Position numbers and translations under genes: made by a program. A DNA stretch of 64,000 bases from Bradyrhizobium sp. 190. Lineage in GTDB: Bacteria; Pseudomonadota; Alphaproteobacteria; Rhizobiales; Xanthobacteraceae. Position 1 is the first letter of the stretch. Each line of letters opens with the position of its first letter. Positions 8,674-18,026 of this stretch are shown one piece after another. Below the pieces are notes generated by a model. That model saw only the letters and a program-made list of their open reading frames with translations. It did not search any database and was not told the DNA's origin. Location of the stretch: positions 62,001 to 126,000 of the forward strand of contig NZ_JADPJL010000032.1 of NCBI RefSeq assembly GCF_023073415.1, written 5' to 3'.

Positions 8674-10437
8674 TCAGGCCGCATGGCTCGCGAGACGGCC
8701 CATTTCGCGCGCGACCAGTTCGCGGTAAGGACCCCTTCCCTGCACGAGAATATCCGGCGGTCCATCCTCGATGATCCTTCCGCCCTGCAGTACCACGACG
8801 CGGTCGAAATTGCGCAAGGTCGCGAGACGATGGGCGATGGCAATCACGGTCCGTCCGCGCATCAGCCGCGACAGCGACTCGCGGATCGCCTCTTCGGATT
8901 CACTGTCGAGCGAGGCGGTCGCCTCATCCAGCAACAGGATCGGCGCGTCCTTCAGGAAGGCACGCGCGATAGCGATCCGCTGCCGCTGCCCGCCGGAGAC
9001 CTTGATACCGCGATCGCCGACCATGGTCGACATCCCCTCGGGAAGATTCTCGATGAAGTCGCAACGCGCCGCGATCGCCGCGCGCAGCACCTCGTCGTCG
9101 GTCGCGTTCGGCCGCCCATAGCGGATGTTTTCCATGATCGAGCGGTGGAACAGCGAGATGTCCTGCGGCACCACCGAGATCGCCTCACGCAGGCTTTGCT
9201 GCGTCACCCGCGAAATGTCCTGGCCGTCGATCGTGATGCTGCCACGCTGGATATCGTAGAACCGCTGCAACAGCGCGAACAGGCTGGATTTTCCGCCGCC
9301 GGAATGACCGACTAGGCCGACCCGTTGTCCTGGCTGAATGCGCAAGGCGAACTTTTCGAACACCTGAGCACCGCCGGGATAGTGGAACGCGACGTTATTG
9401 AAGGCGACGGCAGCGCCGCTGCGGATCAGCGGCTCGGCCTCGGGATGATCCTTCAGCTCATGCGGCAGCAACAGGGTCGCGATCGCTTCGGTCAGGCGGG
9501 CGACGTGCTGGGTCACGTCGACCAGCGCCACCGCGAGGTCGCGCGTCGCGCTCAGAATCGAAAGCCCGAGCGTGCAGACCAGCACGACGTCGCCGGTAGT
9601 CGCCCCGCCCTGCTGCCAGAGCGTGATAGCCCACGCCAGCAGCGCGATCGTCAGCAGGATTGTCACGACGGCGTGAAGCAGCCGCAGCTTCTCGAGATAG
9701 CGCAGGCTGCGTCCACGGGCGTCGAGTTCCCGCTCGACGGTGGCGTCGAAGCGGTCATGTTCGTAGCTGAGGCCGCAGAATGCGCGGACCAGCGGCAGGT
9801 TGCTGATGACGTCGACCATCTCGCCGTCCACCGCAGCCGCCTTGTCGGCAAAATCGTCATGCAGTGGCTTGCCGGCCGCCGCGAGGCGGAACATCGCCAT
9901 CAGCATGATACCCGCGATGACGATCAACCCCGCGGACATCGCCAGGCTGACGGTTCCGATCAGCAGTATCGCCGAAATGGTCGCGATGCACGGCGGCAAC
10001 ACGTTCCAGACAAACATGTTTTCAACGGTGAACACCGCGTTGGAAGTCGCGGTGATACGGCTGGTCAGCATGCCTGGCAGCCGATCGGAGAAATAGCTGG
10101 GGGCGTGACCGGTCAGATGGCGGAACATGTCGCGGCGGAGATCGCCGGTGACGCCGACGAAAGTAAAGCTCGCCGTCCAGCTTGCGACCCGCCACAGCAG
10201 ATTATCTGCCGCAATCAGCGACATGAGAAAAGCGAATGCCAGCCATACGCTGCTCGCGTGCGACGAACCGGCCGTCAGGCTGTCGACCAGATGTTTCACG
10301 CCGTACTGCGTGCCCACTGAGCAGGCAACCGCTGCAGCGACGGCAGACACGATGACCACATGGGCCGTGCGACGCCGGCGCAGATAGCGCAGCACAAATG
10401 AAAACGGCCGTCGCACATACCCTGAAAGATTGTCCAT
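8674..10437 (-). CDS. ABC exporter, fused permease and ATPase
   Basis: A 587-residue half-transporter: six membrane helices in residues 20-320, then an ATP-binding domain. Walker A is GHSGGGKSS, the signature VSGGQRQRIAIARAF, Walker B ILLLDEATASLD and the switch His is in IAHRL. The full set of ATPase motifs indicates an active exporter working as a dimer at the inner membrane. Lipid A, glucan and peptide exporters share this layout. Its position upstream of the debranching enzyme and divergent from a glycosyltransferase makes a polysaccharide or glycolipid plausible, but this is inference. Confidence 0.88.
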   Translation of the reverse strand: MDNLSGYVRRPFSFVLRYLRRRRTAHVVIVSAVAAAVACSVGTQYGVKHLVDSLTAGSSHASSVWLAFAFLMSLIAADNLLWRVASWTASFTFVGVTGDLRRDMFRHLTGHAPSYFSDRLPGMLTSRITATSNAVFTVENMFVWNVLPPCIATISAILLIGTVSLAMSAGLIVIAGIMLMAMFRLAAAGKPLHDDFADKAAAVDGEMVDVISNLPLVRAFCGLSYEHDRFDATVERELDARGRSLRYLEKLRLLHAVVTILLTIALLAWAITLWQQGGATTGDVVLVCTLGLSILSATRDLAVALVDVTQHVARLTEAIATLLLPHELKDHPEAEPLIRSGAAVAFNNVAFHYPGGAQVFEKFALRIQPGQRVGLVGHSGGGKSSLFALLQRFYDIQRGSITIDGQDISRVTQQSLREAISVVPQDISLFHRSIMENIRYGRPNATDDEVLRAAIAARCDFIENLPEGMSTMVGDRGIKVSGGQRQRIAIARAFLKDAPILLLDEATASLDSESEEAIRESLSRLMRGRTVIAIAHRLATLRNFDRVVVLQGGRIIEDGPPDILVQGRGPYRELVAREMGRLASHAA

Positions 10438-10740
10438 GAGTTCCGCAAACCTGTTGAGAGTGAACGAGAATCCCTAACGCGTGTCGCACACGACGACGTG
10501 AAGAATGCCGCTTCGGGTTTCCGCGCGCGTGGCCATCACTGCGCAACAATTCTGCAGCATCGAGACGGACGTAAATCTGTTGGTGTCAGATGGCATCAGC
10601 AAGACAGCCGTGTGGAAGAAGCAAGATGTGCTGACTAAAGGAACTTCACAGATGCGGGAACGTTCCCGCTATTGGCACGCCGGTGTCGATCGTGGGCTGA
10701 GGGCTTTGTTCAACCACCATTCCAAAAAGGAGACGCAAAT
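10438..10740. other. 303-bp divergent intergenic region
   Basis: Lies between the leftward ABC exporter and the rightward glycosyltransferase. The right half holds the EcfG-type promoter at 10640-10664 and a 16-bp palindrome at 10654-10669. I see no open frame with coding character in the left half. Confidence 0.6.
10640..10664 (+). promoter_or_regulatory. EcfG (general stress sigma factor) type promoter
   Basis: GGAAC at 10640-10644 and CGTT at 10661-10664 are separated by exactly 16 bases, the published consensus spacing for EcfG-type ECF sigma factors of Bradyrhizobium and Methylobacterium (GGAAC, N16-17, CGTT). Transcription would begin near 10672, about 70 bp before the glycosyltransferase ATG. 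A perfect palindrome GCGGGAACGTTCCCGC (10654-10669) overlaps the -10 element. Confidence 0.65.
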
Positions 10741-11811
10741 ATGCGCATCGCGCAGGTCGCCCCGCTGACGGAGGCTGTCCCCCCCAAATTGTACGGCGGC
10801 ACCGAGCGGGTGGTGCACTGGCTGACCGAGGAACTTGTGGCATTGGGGCACGACGTCACGCTGTTTGCCAGCGGCGATTCACGCACCTCAGCGAAACTCG
10901 ACGCAATGTGGCCGAAAGCGCTGCGTCTCGACGGCTCAGTGCGGGATCCCAATGCACTGCATATGGTGATGCTGGAGCGCGTGCGGCAGAAATGCGACGA
11001 TGAAGAGTTCGATTTTCTGCACTTTCATCTCGACTATTATCCATTCTCGCTGTTCTACCGGCAGCCGACGCCGTTCCTGACCACCCTGCATGGCAGGCTC
11101 GACCTTCCGGAGCATCAGCCGGCGTTCACCACCTTCTCCAAGGTTCCGGTGATCTCGATCTCCAACGCGCAGCGCCGGCCGGTGCCGCAGGCCAACTGGG
11201 TGCGCACCATTTACCACGGACTGCCGGAGAATTTGCTGACGCCGCAGCCGGTGCAACCGTCCTATCTTGCGGTGCTCGGGCGGATCGCGCCGGAAAAGGG
11301 CGTGGATCGCGCCATCCGCATCGCCACAAGATGTGGCATTCCGCTCAAGATCGCGGCCAAGGTCGACCGCGCCGACCAGGACTATTACGACGAGTTGATC
11401 TCCCCGCTCATCAAGGCCAATCCGCTGGTCGAATATATCGGCGAGATCTCAGACCGCGAGAAATCCGATTTCCTCAGCGGCGCGATCGGTCTCCTGGTAC
11501 CGATCGACTGGCCGGAGCCGTTCGGCCTCGTGATGATCGAAGCCATGGCCTGCGGCACGCCCGTGATTGCCTATAACCGCGGATCGGTGCCGGAGATCAT
11601 CGACCCCGGTCTCACCGGCTTCGTCGTGGAGGACGAGACCAGCGCGGTCGCCGTGGTCGACCGTCTCGGCGGACTGGACCGCGCCGCCATCCGCAAGCAA
11701 TTCGAGGTCCGCTTCACCGCGCGGCGCATGGCGCTGGATTATCTCGCCGCCTATCGCGGCCTGATGGAGGAAGCCGAGCCGCGGATCAAGCTGGTGAGCA
11801 GCGCGGAGTAG
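10741..11811 (+). CDS. glycosyltransferase family 4 (GT-B fold)
   Basis: A 356-residue GT-B enzyme. The N-terminal domain begins MRIAQVAPLTEAVPPKLYGGTERVVHWL, typical of bacterial GT4 enzymes, and the donor-binding C-terminal half holds LGRIAPEKGVDRAIRIA and the EPFGLVMIEAMACGTPVIAYNRGSVPEII signature with the Ex7E glutamates. The ATG at 10741 follows AAGGAGA closely. It probably transfers a hexose from a nucleotide sugar to a glycan or lipid. The EcfG-type promoter upstream suggests induction under general stress, in line with desiccation or osmotic protection by glycans in rhizobia. Confidence 0.88.
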   Translation: MRIAQVAPLTEAVPPKLYGGTERVVHWLTEELVALGHDVTLFASGDSRTSAKLDAMWPKALRLDGSVRDPNALHMVMLERVRQKCDDEEFDFLHFHLDYYPFSLFYRQPTPFLTTLHGRLDLPEHQPAFTTFSKVPVISISNAQRRPVPQANWVRTIYHGLPENLLTPQPVQPSYLAVLGRIAPEKGVDRAIRIATRCGIPLKIAAKVDRADQDYYDELISPLIKANPLVEYIGEISDREKSDFLSGAIGLLVPIDWPEPFGLVMIEAMACGTPVIAYNRGSVPEIIDPGLTGFVVEDETSAVAVVDRLGGLDRAAIRKQFEVRFTARRMALDYLAAYRGLMEEAEPRIKLVSSAE

Positions 11812-11837
11812 CAGTCCGCGACATTGCGACGGAAATC

Positions 11838-11928
11838 GTAGGGTGGGCAAAGCGCAGCGTGCCCACCATCTCCAGGCAAGATGCCGATGGTGGTGGGCAC
11901 GGCGCAAGTGCGCCTTTGCCCACCCTAC
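11838..11928. repeat. Bradyrhizobium-type GTAGGGTGGGCAAAG inverted repeat
   Basis: Starts GTAGGGTGGGCAAAGCGCAG and ends with the complementary TTTGCCCACCCTAC, with an internal GTGCCCACCATC / GGTGGTGGGCAC pair. It resembles the common short interspersed element of bradyrhizobia. It lies between the convergent glycosyltransferase and alkylsulfatase-like genes and may act as a bidirectional terminator. Confidence 0.75.
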
Positions 11929-11944
11929 TCGTTCTACACTTCAC

Positions 11945-13891
11945 TCAACTCACCGCCGTCCGTTTCGGCTCGACGATCTCGAACATTCGCGGAAACTCGT
12001 CCATCAACGTCATCAACTCGCCAAGCCGCATCGGATCACCGCTGACCTTGATCTTGCCGGAGGCGACCGCTTCCGGAAATGTCGTCAGCTTGGCGATCAC
12101 TTCGTCGAGCACGCCGCGCGGAAGCGTGAAGCTGGCGTCGGCATCGGACGCTTGCGCGCCCGCGGCATAAGTCAGCGCGCAATTTTCCAGATTGAGGGTG
12201 AACGTCTCATCGGTATCGGTGAAATTCCAGTTCAGCACGATGCGCTTGCCTTCGGCCCTGGGGCCGTTGAGGCGCACGCCGAGCACGTCCCACAGCTGTT
12301 CGGTGCGCAACGCGGCGAGCGTTTCGCGCGGCATCGTCGAGCGTGGCGGCACCTTGGGCATGCCCTGTCGCAATTCCTGCGCGCCGAACAGATAGGCGTT
12401 GCGCCAGGTCGAACTCTCCGAGGCATAGCCGAGTTGCTCGAAGGTGTCGGCCAGCATCGCACGCGCCGCCTGGTTGTCCGGCTCGGCGAATACCAGATGG
12501 CTCACCGCCTGCGCGACGAAGCGGAATTCCCCCTTGGCAAAATCCTTCGCCGCGCGCGCGAGGATCGCATCCGCGCCACCCATATACTCGACATACTTCC
12601 TGCCTGATTCCACCGGCGGCAGCGGATCGAGATTGACGGGATTGGCGTCGTACCAGCCGAGATACTTTTGGTAGATCGCCTTCACGTTATGCCGGATGTG
12701 CCCGTAATAGCCCCGGCCGTGCCAGGCCCCCTCGAGGCTCGCCGGCAAGCGGATAGCTTCCGCGATTTCGGCCGCGGTGAGCCCGTGGTTCATCAACCGG
12801 ATGGTCTGGTCATGCGCGAATTTGTAGAGATCGCGCTGCTGGCGGATCATGGTGTCGATCCGCTCATGGCCCCACACCGGCCAATGATGCTGGCCGCACA
12901 TCGCGTCCGCCTTACCGCCCCACATCTGCAGCGCTTCGCCGAGATACTTTGACCACGCCAGCGCGTCGCGCACGTCGGCGCCGCGGAACGGCAGCAGATT
13001 ATGGAAATTGTGCGTGCAGTTCTCCGCGAGGTTCAAAAGCTTGTAGCGCGGGATGAAGAAATGCATTTCCGCCGGCGCTTCGCTGTTCGGCGCCATCTGG
13101 AACTCGAATTCCACGCCGTCGATGGTTCGCTTGTCACCAGTCGCGATGATGAGGTCCGTCGGACGCAGCAGCGCGACCGCACCCGCCGCCATGGTCTTGC
13201 CGAGCCCGCAATCGACCTGCCCGCGTACGCCCTTCGCCAGCAGCGGCCCGAACTGATACATCGCGCGGCGCAACATCGCCGGACCCGCGATGATGTTTTC
13301 GGAGACCGCGTGCTCCATGAACAGATTGGGCGCGATGATCGGCACCTTGCCGCCGGCGAGCGTTGCGTCATCGAGCACACCGCGCGCGCCGCCCCAATGG
13401 TCGGTATGGGTATGGGTGAAGATGACGGCGCTGACCTGCCGCTTGCCCCGGTGCTGGAAGTAAAGCTCCATCGCGGCCCGCGCGCCCTCGATCGAGGTCA
13501 GCGTATCCACCACGATCACGCCGCTGTCACCCTCGATCAGCGTCATGTTGGCGATGTCGAGCCCCCGCGCCTGGTAGACACCGGGCACTACCTCGAACAG
13601 GCCGTGGTGCATGTTGAGCCGCGACTGCCGCCACAGGCTGGGGTCGACCGTCGGCGGCGCTTGTTCCGCGGAGAGAAAGCCGTAGGGCTCCAGGCTCCAG
13701 ACCACCCTGCCCTGTGGCGACGTGATTTTGGCGTTCTCCACCGTGCCGAGAAAGCCCCGCGCCGCGTCGTCGAAATCTCTGACGTCGGAGAACGGCAGCG
13801 CCTTCAGCGTCGCCGCGTGCTGCGCGATGACGGAGGCGGAAGCCTCCTTCGGGGATTCCTTGGACATTTCCGTCGTGGCTGGTTGGCTCAT
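11945..13891 (-). CDS. alkyl sulfatase-like metallo-beta-lactamase-fold hydrolase
   Basis: A 648-residue protein with the architecture of SdsA1/YjcS alkyl sulfatases: metallo-beta-lactamase domain (about 95-350) with THTHTDHWGG (His160, His162, Asp164, His165) as the zinc signature, a helical dimerisation domain (about 380-520) and a C-terminal SCP2-like lipid-binding domain (about 535-645). There is no signal peptide, so it is probably cytoplasmic, unlike secreted SdsA1. It would hydrolyse sulfate or related esters of long alkyl alcohols, using its SCP2 domain to hold the chain. It precedes a convergent repeat and is followed upstream by a Baeyer-Villiger monooxygenase transcribed the same way. 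Confidence 0.85.
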   Translation of the reverse strand: MSQPATTEMSKESPKEASASVIAQHAATLKALPFSDVRDFDDAARGFLGTVENAKITSPQGRVVWSLEPYGFLSAEQAPPTVDPSLWRQSRLNMHHGLFEVVPGVYQARGLDIANMTLIEGDSGVIVVDTLTSIEGARAAMELYFQHRGKRQVSAVIFTHTHTDHWGGARGVLDDATLAGGKVPIIAPNLFMEHAVSENIIAGPAMLRRAMYQFGPLLAKGVRGQVDCGLGKTMAAGAVALLRPTDLIIATGDKRTIDGVEFEFQMAPNSEAPAEMHFFIPRYKLLNLAENCTHNFHNLLPFRGADVRDALAWSKYLGEALQMWGGKADAMCGQHHWPVWGHERIDTMIRQQRDLYKFAHDQTIRLMNHGLTAAEIAEAIRLPASLEGAWHGRGYYGHIRHNVKAIYQKYLGWYDANPVNLDPLPPVESGRKYVEYMGGADAILARAAKDFAKGEFRFVAQAVSHLVFAEPDNQAARAMLADTFEQLGYASESSTWRNAYLFGAQELRQGMPKVPPRSTMPRETLAALRTEQLWDVLGVRLNGPRAEGKRIVLNWNFTDTDETFTLNLENCALTYAAGAQASDADASFTLPRGVLDEVIAKLTTFPEAVASGKIKVSGDPMRLGELMTLMDEFPRMFEIVEPKRTAVS

Positions 13892-13933
13892 TGTTGTGTA
13901 CTCCCTTGCGCAAACAAAAATCGAAAAACGACG

Positions 13934-15754
13934 TCAGCGAAACTGCAGCCCCTCGAACTGGCCGCTGTTGCGCCACCCGTCGATATATTTGAAATAGGCC
14001 AACGGGCCTGCGGGATGCCCGACATTGAGCTTGGCCGCCGGACCCGGCTCGCGCCCTTCATTGTTGTAGTAGCCAGGCGTGCAGTCGGGCGAGCCGATCA
14101 TGCGGCCGGCGCCGGTCAGCAGCAGTTCGACCCAGCGGTCCTCGGCTTCCCGGGTGACTTCGATCTCCTTGAAATCGTTCGCCTGCGCATGCCGGATCAT
14201 CAACGCAATCGTCTTCGCAGCCTCGGTCAGATTATGCGGGACGTTTGAGATGAGGTTGGCGCCCTGCGTCGGCTGCACGAAGAATGCGTTCGGAAAGCCA
14301 TGGACGTGGATGCCGTGCTTGGTGCGCATGCCCTCGGCCCAATGGTCCGATAGCTTGATGCCGCCACGGCCGGTCAGATCGAAGCCGGCGCGCCGCTTGT
14401 ATTCGGTGCCGACCTCGAATCCCGAGGCGTGGATGATGCAGTCGAGCTTGTATTCTGTCCCTGCGACGACGACGCCGTTCTCGGTGATGCGCTCGACGCC
14501 CTTGCCGTCGGTATCGACCAGATGCGTGCCTGGCGTGTTGAAGGCTTGCAGATAGGAGTCGTGGAAGCACGGCCGCTTGCAGAGCTGGCGGTACCAGGCT
14601 TTCAGCTTCGCGGCCGTTTCGCGGTCGCTGACAACAGCATCGACCCGCGACCGGATTTCCTCCATCTTCTCGAAATCGGAATCCTCGAACGCCGCCAGCA
14701 TGTTTGGTGGGGTGCGCTGTTCACGCGGCAGGTCCATGATCCTGGCGCGAATTCGCCGCGACAGATCGGTCCAGCCGTCCTGCACCAGATCTTCTTCCGC
14801 GGAGCCGCCGGCCTGGTTCGCGGTAAAATTCTCCAGCCAGCGCTGTTGCCAGCCTGACGTCGCGATCCCTGCAAACCATTCTGGATCGATCGGCGCGTTG
14901 GCTCTGATGTCGACGGAGGATGGCGTGCGCTGGAAGACGTAGAGCTCCTTGCAGGCGCGCGCGAGATGCGGCACGCACTGGACGGAAGTGGCGCCGGTGC
15001 CGATGATGCCGACGCGCTTGTCGGCCAGTTTTTCCATCGGTCCACCCTTGGGGTCGCCGCCGGTGTAATCGTAATCCCAACGGCTGGTGTGGAACGAGTG
15101 TCCCTTGAAGGATTCGATGCCGTCGATGCCGGGAAGTTTTGGCACGTGCAGCGGCCCGGTACCCATGCCGACGAACTGGGCGGTGAAGGCATCGCCGCGA
15201 TTGGTGCGGATATTCCAGCGCGATTTTGCCTCGTCCCAATCGAGGCTCACGACCTCGGTGTGGAATAGCGCGTGTTCGTAGAGGCCATATTGCTTGCCGA
15301 TGCGCTGGCAGTGCGCGAGGATTTCCGGCGCATGCGCATACTTCTCCGACGGCATGTGGCCGGTTTCTTCGAGCAGCGGCATGTAGACCATCGATGCGGT
15401 ATCGCATTGCGCGCCCGGATACCTGTTCCAGTACCAGGTGCCGCCGAAGTCGCCGCCCTTCTCGATGATGCGGACATCCCCGATGCCGGCTTCGGATAAG
15501 CGCGCCGCGGTGGCGAGCCCGGCAAAGCCGCCGCCGATGAAGGCGAAGCTGACGTGGTCGGTCTTCACCTCACGCGAGGTGACGGGCGTATAGGGATCGT
15601 CGAGATAATGCGCGAGCTGTCCTGCGACGCGCAGATACTGGTCATTGCCATCAGGGCGTAGCCGCTTGTTGCGCTCCTCGACATATTTCTGGCGCAGCCA
15701 CTCCTTGTCGATCGCGGCGTCCTGCGAGGCAAGGGGTTGATCAGTGATCGTCAT
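13934..15754 (-). CDS. flavin-dependent Baeyer-Villiger monooxygenase
   Basis: A 606-residue FAD/NADPH enzyme. The FAD Rossmann motif is GGGFAGL (74-80), and the type I Baeyer-Villiger fingerprint FxGxxxHxxxW(P/D) is present as FKGHSFHTSRWD (216-227). A second dinucleotide motif, GTGATSVQ, follows for NADPH. The family inserts oxygen next to a ketone to give an ester or lactone, including in cyclic ketone and steroid breakdown. The N-terminal extension of about 65 residues puts it in the cyclohexanone/phenylacetone monooxygenase class. Its neighbours, a sulfatase-like hydrolase and an acyl-CoA dehydrogenase in the same direction, fit catabolism of an alicyclic or long-chain compound. Confidence 0.9.
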   Translation of the reverse strand: MTITDQPLASQDAAIDKEWLRQKYVEERNKRLRPDGNDQYLRVAGQLAHYLDDPYTPVTSREVKTDHVSFAFIGGGFAGLATAARLSEAGIGDVRIIEKGGDFGGTWYWNRYPGAQCDTASMVYMPLLEETGHMPSEKYAHAPEILAHCQRIGKQYGLYEHALFHTEVVSLDWDEAKSRWNIRTNRGDAFTAQFVGMGTGPLHVPKLPGIDGIESFKGHSFHTSRWDYDYTGGDPKGGPMEKLADKRVGIIGTGATSVQCVPHLARACKELYVFQRTPSSVDIRANAPIDPEWFAGIATSGWQQRWLENFTANQAGGSAEEDLVQDGWTDLSRRIRARIMDLPREQRTPPNMLAAFEDSDFEKMEEIRSRVDAVVSDRETAAKLKAWYRQLCKRPCFHDSYLQAFNTPGTHLVDTDGKGVERITENGVVVAGTEYKLDCIIHASGFEVGTEYKRRAGFDLTGRGGIKLSDHWAEGMRTKHGIHVHGFPNAFFVQPTQGANLISNVPHNLTEAAKTIALMIRHAQANDFKEIEVTREAEDRWVELLLTGAGRMIGSPDCTPGYYNNEGREPGPAAKLNVGHPAGPLAYFKYIDGWRNSGQFEGLQFR

Positions 15755-15803
15755 CCGAAGACGCCTTTCAAGAAATTACGAAACGTTCCTGTCTTACCAC
15801 CGC

Positions 15804-17045
15804 TCAGGACGGATGTGCGGACAGGTAGGGCGAGTTTGCAATCGACCAGGACGGCATCGACTCCATGCGAAAGATCTGCCGCAGATGCACTTCATCGGGG
15901 CCGTCGCCAATGCGCAGCAGGCGCCCCCAGGCCAGCGCCTGATGGATCGGCGTATCGTCAGAGCCGCCCATCGCGCCGAACACCTGCATGGCGCGGTCGG
16001 CGATCCGCTGCAGCATCGCGGGCACCGCCACCTTGATCAGCGAGACGTCGCGCCACGCGTCCTGGTGACCGGTCTGATCGAGCCGCCACGCGCAGCGATA
16101 GGCCAACAGCCGCGCCTGTTCGAGTTCGACGCGGGATTCGGCGATCCAGCGCTGCACGGTATCATACTGGATCACGGTACGCCCGAAGGCGGAGCGCTCC
16201 GATGAACGCACCATCATCAGTTCGATCAGCAGTTCACACAGCCCGATCGAGCGCATGCAATGATGGATGCGCGCGGGGCCCAAGCGAATCTGCGCGACCT
16301 TAAAACCTTCGCCTTCGGCACCGAGCAGGTTCGCGCGGGGGACACGAACGTTATCGAACGTGAGTTCGCCGATCGGGGCGACGTGATCCTCACATCCCAT
16401 CCACCGCAGCCGTCGCACCAGACGGACGCCTGATGTATCCATCGGCACGATGATGCAGGAATGGCGGCTGGTTCGGTCGGCATCGGAATCGGTCACGCCC
16501 ATCACGATCAGGAAGCTGCATTTCGGATGCGCCGCGCCGGTGATGAACCATTTGCGTCCGTTGATGATGTAGTCGTCGCCGTCGCGGACCATCCGCGTGG
16601 CGACATTGGTGGCATCGGATGAAGCCACGTCCGGTTCGGTCATGCCGAAGGCCGAACGGGTTTTGGCTTCCAACAGCGGCTGCAGCCAGCGCACCTTCTG
16701 TTCAGAAGTGGCGCAGTTCTGCAGCGCGATCATGTTGGGCACGTCGGGCGCCTGGCAGTTGAAGACCTCAGGCGCCCAGAACAGCCGGCCCATGATTTCC
16801 GCCAGCGGCGCATATTCGAGATTGGAAAGCCGGGTGCCGGGCTCGTCGTCGGACAGTTCGGGAAGACCGAGGTTCCACAGCCCTGCTGCCCGCGCCTTGC
16901 GTTGAAGATCGCCCATGAAGGGCACGGCCTCGCCCTCGTCGACGTGCGCAAGCCAGGCGCGGTGGCGCGGCAGCACCTCCTGATCGAAGAACGCCTGCAG
17001 CTTCTCCAGCCATGTTTCCGATCGACCGGAAAGATCGAAATCCAT
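15804..17045 (-). CDS. acyl-CoA dehydrogenase
   Basis: A 413-residue flavoprotein of the usual acyl-CoA dehydrogenase length. Recognisable parts are AFGMTEPDVASSDATNVAT (FAD/substrate loop), NGRKWFITGA and the C-terminal QVFGAMGGSDDTPIHQALAWGRLLRIGDGPDEVHLRQI. The start at 17045 gives the normal family N terminus (MDFDLSGRSETWLEKLQAFFD) and has GGGAGGG before it; the frame is open further upstream into the IclR promoter. The sequence resembles the phosphotransferase-linked ACAD10/11-like group acting on unusual or hydroxylated acyl-CoAs. Divergent from the IclR gene, its likely regulator. Confidence 0.88.
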   Translation of the reverse strand: MDFDLSGRSETWLEKLQAFFDQEVLPRHRAWLAHVDEGEAVPFMGDLQRKARAAGLWNLGLPELSDDEPGTRLSNLEYAPLAEIMGRLFWAPEVFNCQAPDVPNMIALQNCATSEQKVRWLQPLLEAKTRSAFGMTEPDVASSDATNVATRMVRDGDDYIINGRKWFITGAAHPKCSFLIVMGVTDSDADRTSRHSCIIVPMDTSGVRLVRRLRWMGCEDHVAPIGELTFDNVRVPRANLLGAEGEGFKVAQIRLGPARIHHCMRSIGLCELLIELMMVRSSERSAFGRTVIQYDTVQRWIAESRVELEQARLLAYRCAWRLDQTGHQDAWRDVSLIKVAVPAMLQRIADRAMQVFGAMGGSDDTPIHQALAWGRLLRIGDGPDEVHLRQIFRMESMPSWSIANSPYLSAHPS

Positions 17046-17078
17046 GTCGCCCTCCCGCTTTTGAGCGAAACCTAACCG

Positions 17079-17113
17079 TATATCGACACGATTTGCAAAT
17101 TCATTCCGATATA
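17079..17113. promoter_or_regulatory. inverted repeat in the acyl-CoA dehydrogenase / IclR divergent promoter
   Basis: TATATCG (17079-17085) and CGATATA (17107-17113) face each other across 21 bases in the only AT-rich stretch of this 103-bp divergent region. This could be an IclR operator or overlapping promoters; the arms are short and the assignment is weak. Confidence 0.35.
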
Positions 17114-17148
17114 TTGACAGAGTTCGTGATTTTGACCAATCTTTGACC

Positions 17149-17964
17149 ATGGCAGCCCTCTCCACCGTTGATCCCTCCACCCGGCACCGAATGCCGGAGG
17201 ACCAGGCAGATCCCTCCTTCGCGACCACGCTGGCGCATGGGCTCGACGTGCTGGCCGCGTTCCGGAACCGCAGCGGCTCGCTGTCGAACGCCGACCTTGC
17301 GCTGCATACCGGCCTGTCGCGACCGACGGTGTCGCGGCTGACCTACACGTTGGCGCAACTCGGCTATCTCAAGCGCGATGCCAAAGGACGCTTCCAGCTC
17401 GGGCTCGGGATTCTGGCCGCCGCCTATCCCGTGCTGTCGGCGCTGAAGGTGCGGCAACTGGCGCGGCCCCTGATGCGCGATTTCGCCGCCTACACCGGCG
17501 GCACGGTTTCCATCGCGATGCCGTTCGGCCTCGACTTCATCTATGTCGAGACGCTGCGCACCACCGACGCCGTGACGCATTTGCCGGATGTCGGGTTTGC
17601 CAGCTCGCTGGCGCCGACCGCGGTTGGCCGCGCGCTGCTGTCGCTGTTCACCAAGGAAGATCTCGACGCCTATGTGGCGAACGTGAAGGCCGAGCGTCCG
17701 GAAGAAGCCGACTATGTGCAGGCGCGGACGCTGCCGGATGTCGAGCTTTGCAAGGAGCGCGGCTTTGCGATCTCGCTCGGCGAATGGCGGCGCGAAATCT
17801 TCGGCGTCGCCGCGCCGCTGTACCGTACGCCCTCGGGCGACTGCCTTTCCGTCAATTGCGGCATTCCCTCGTTTCGTTTCAACGCCGAACAGATTGAGCG
17901 TGAGTGCGCGCCGCGCATGCTGGGCCTGGCGCGCAGCATCCGCTCGCTGGTGGCCAACGACTGA
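17149..17964 (+). CDS. IclR family transcriptional regulator
   Basis: A 271-residue regulator. A winged HTH at about 25-90 (TTLAHGLDVLAAFRNRSGSLSNADLALHTGLSRPTVSRLTYTLAQLGYL) is followed by the IclR effector domain with SLAPTAVGRALLS and the C-terminal region around VNCGIPSFRF. The start is the ATG at 17149. It stands between a divergent acyl-CoA dehydrogenase and a downstream TctC-type binding protein (63 bp), so it likely controls uptake and degradation of the same acid. The ligand is not deducible. Confidence 0.9.
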   Translation: MAALSTVDPSTRHRMPEDQADPSFATTLAHGLDVLAAFRNRSGSLSNADLALHTGLSRPTVSRLTYTLAQLGYLKRDAKGRFQLGLGILAAAYPVLSALKVRQLARPLMRDFAAYTGGTVSIAMPFGLDFIYVETLRTTDAVTHLPDVGFASSLAPTAVGRALLSLFTKEDLDAYVANVKAERPEEADYVQARTLPDVELCKERGFAISLGEWRREIFGVAAPLYRTPSGDCLSVNCGIPSFRFNAEQIERECAPRMLGLARSIRSLVAND

Positions 17965-18026
17965 ATACCCCCGCTAGAGGGGCAAGCGCATCGCTCGAAC
18001 GATGCGTAAAATATGGGGAGGGAAGA

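Noticed and set aside
13001..14248. A 415-codon rightward open frame crossing the alkylsulfatase and monooxygenase genes
   Set aside because: It spans the gap between two clear leftward genes and has no recognisable domain.
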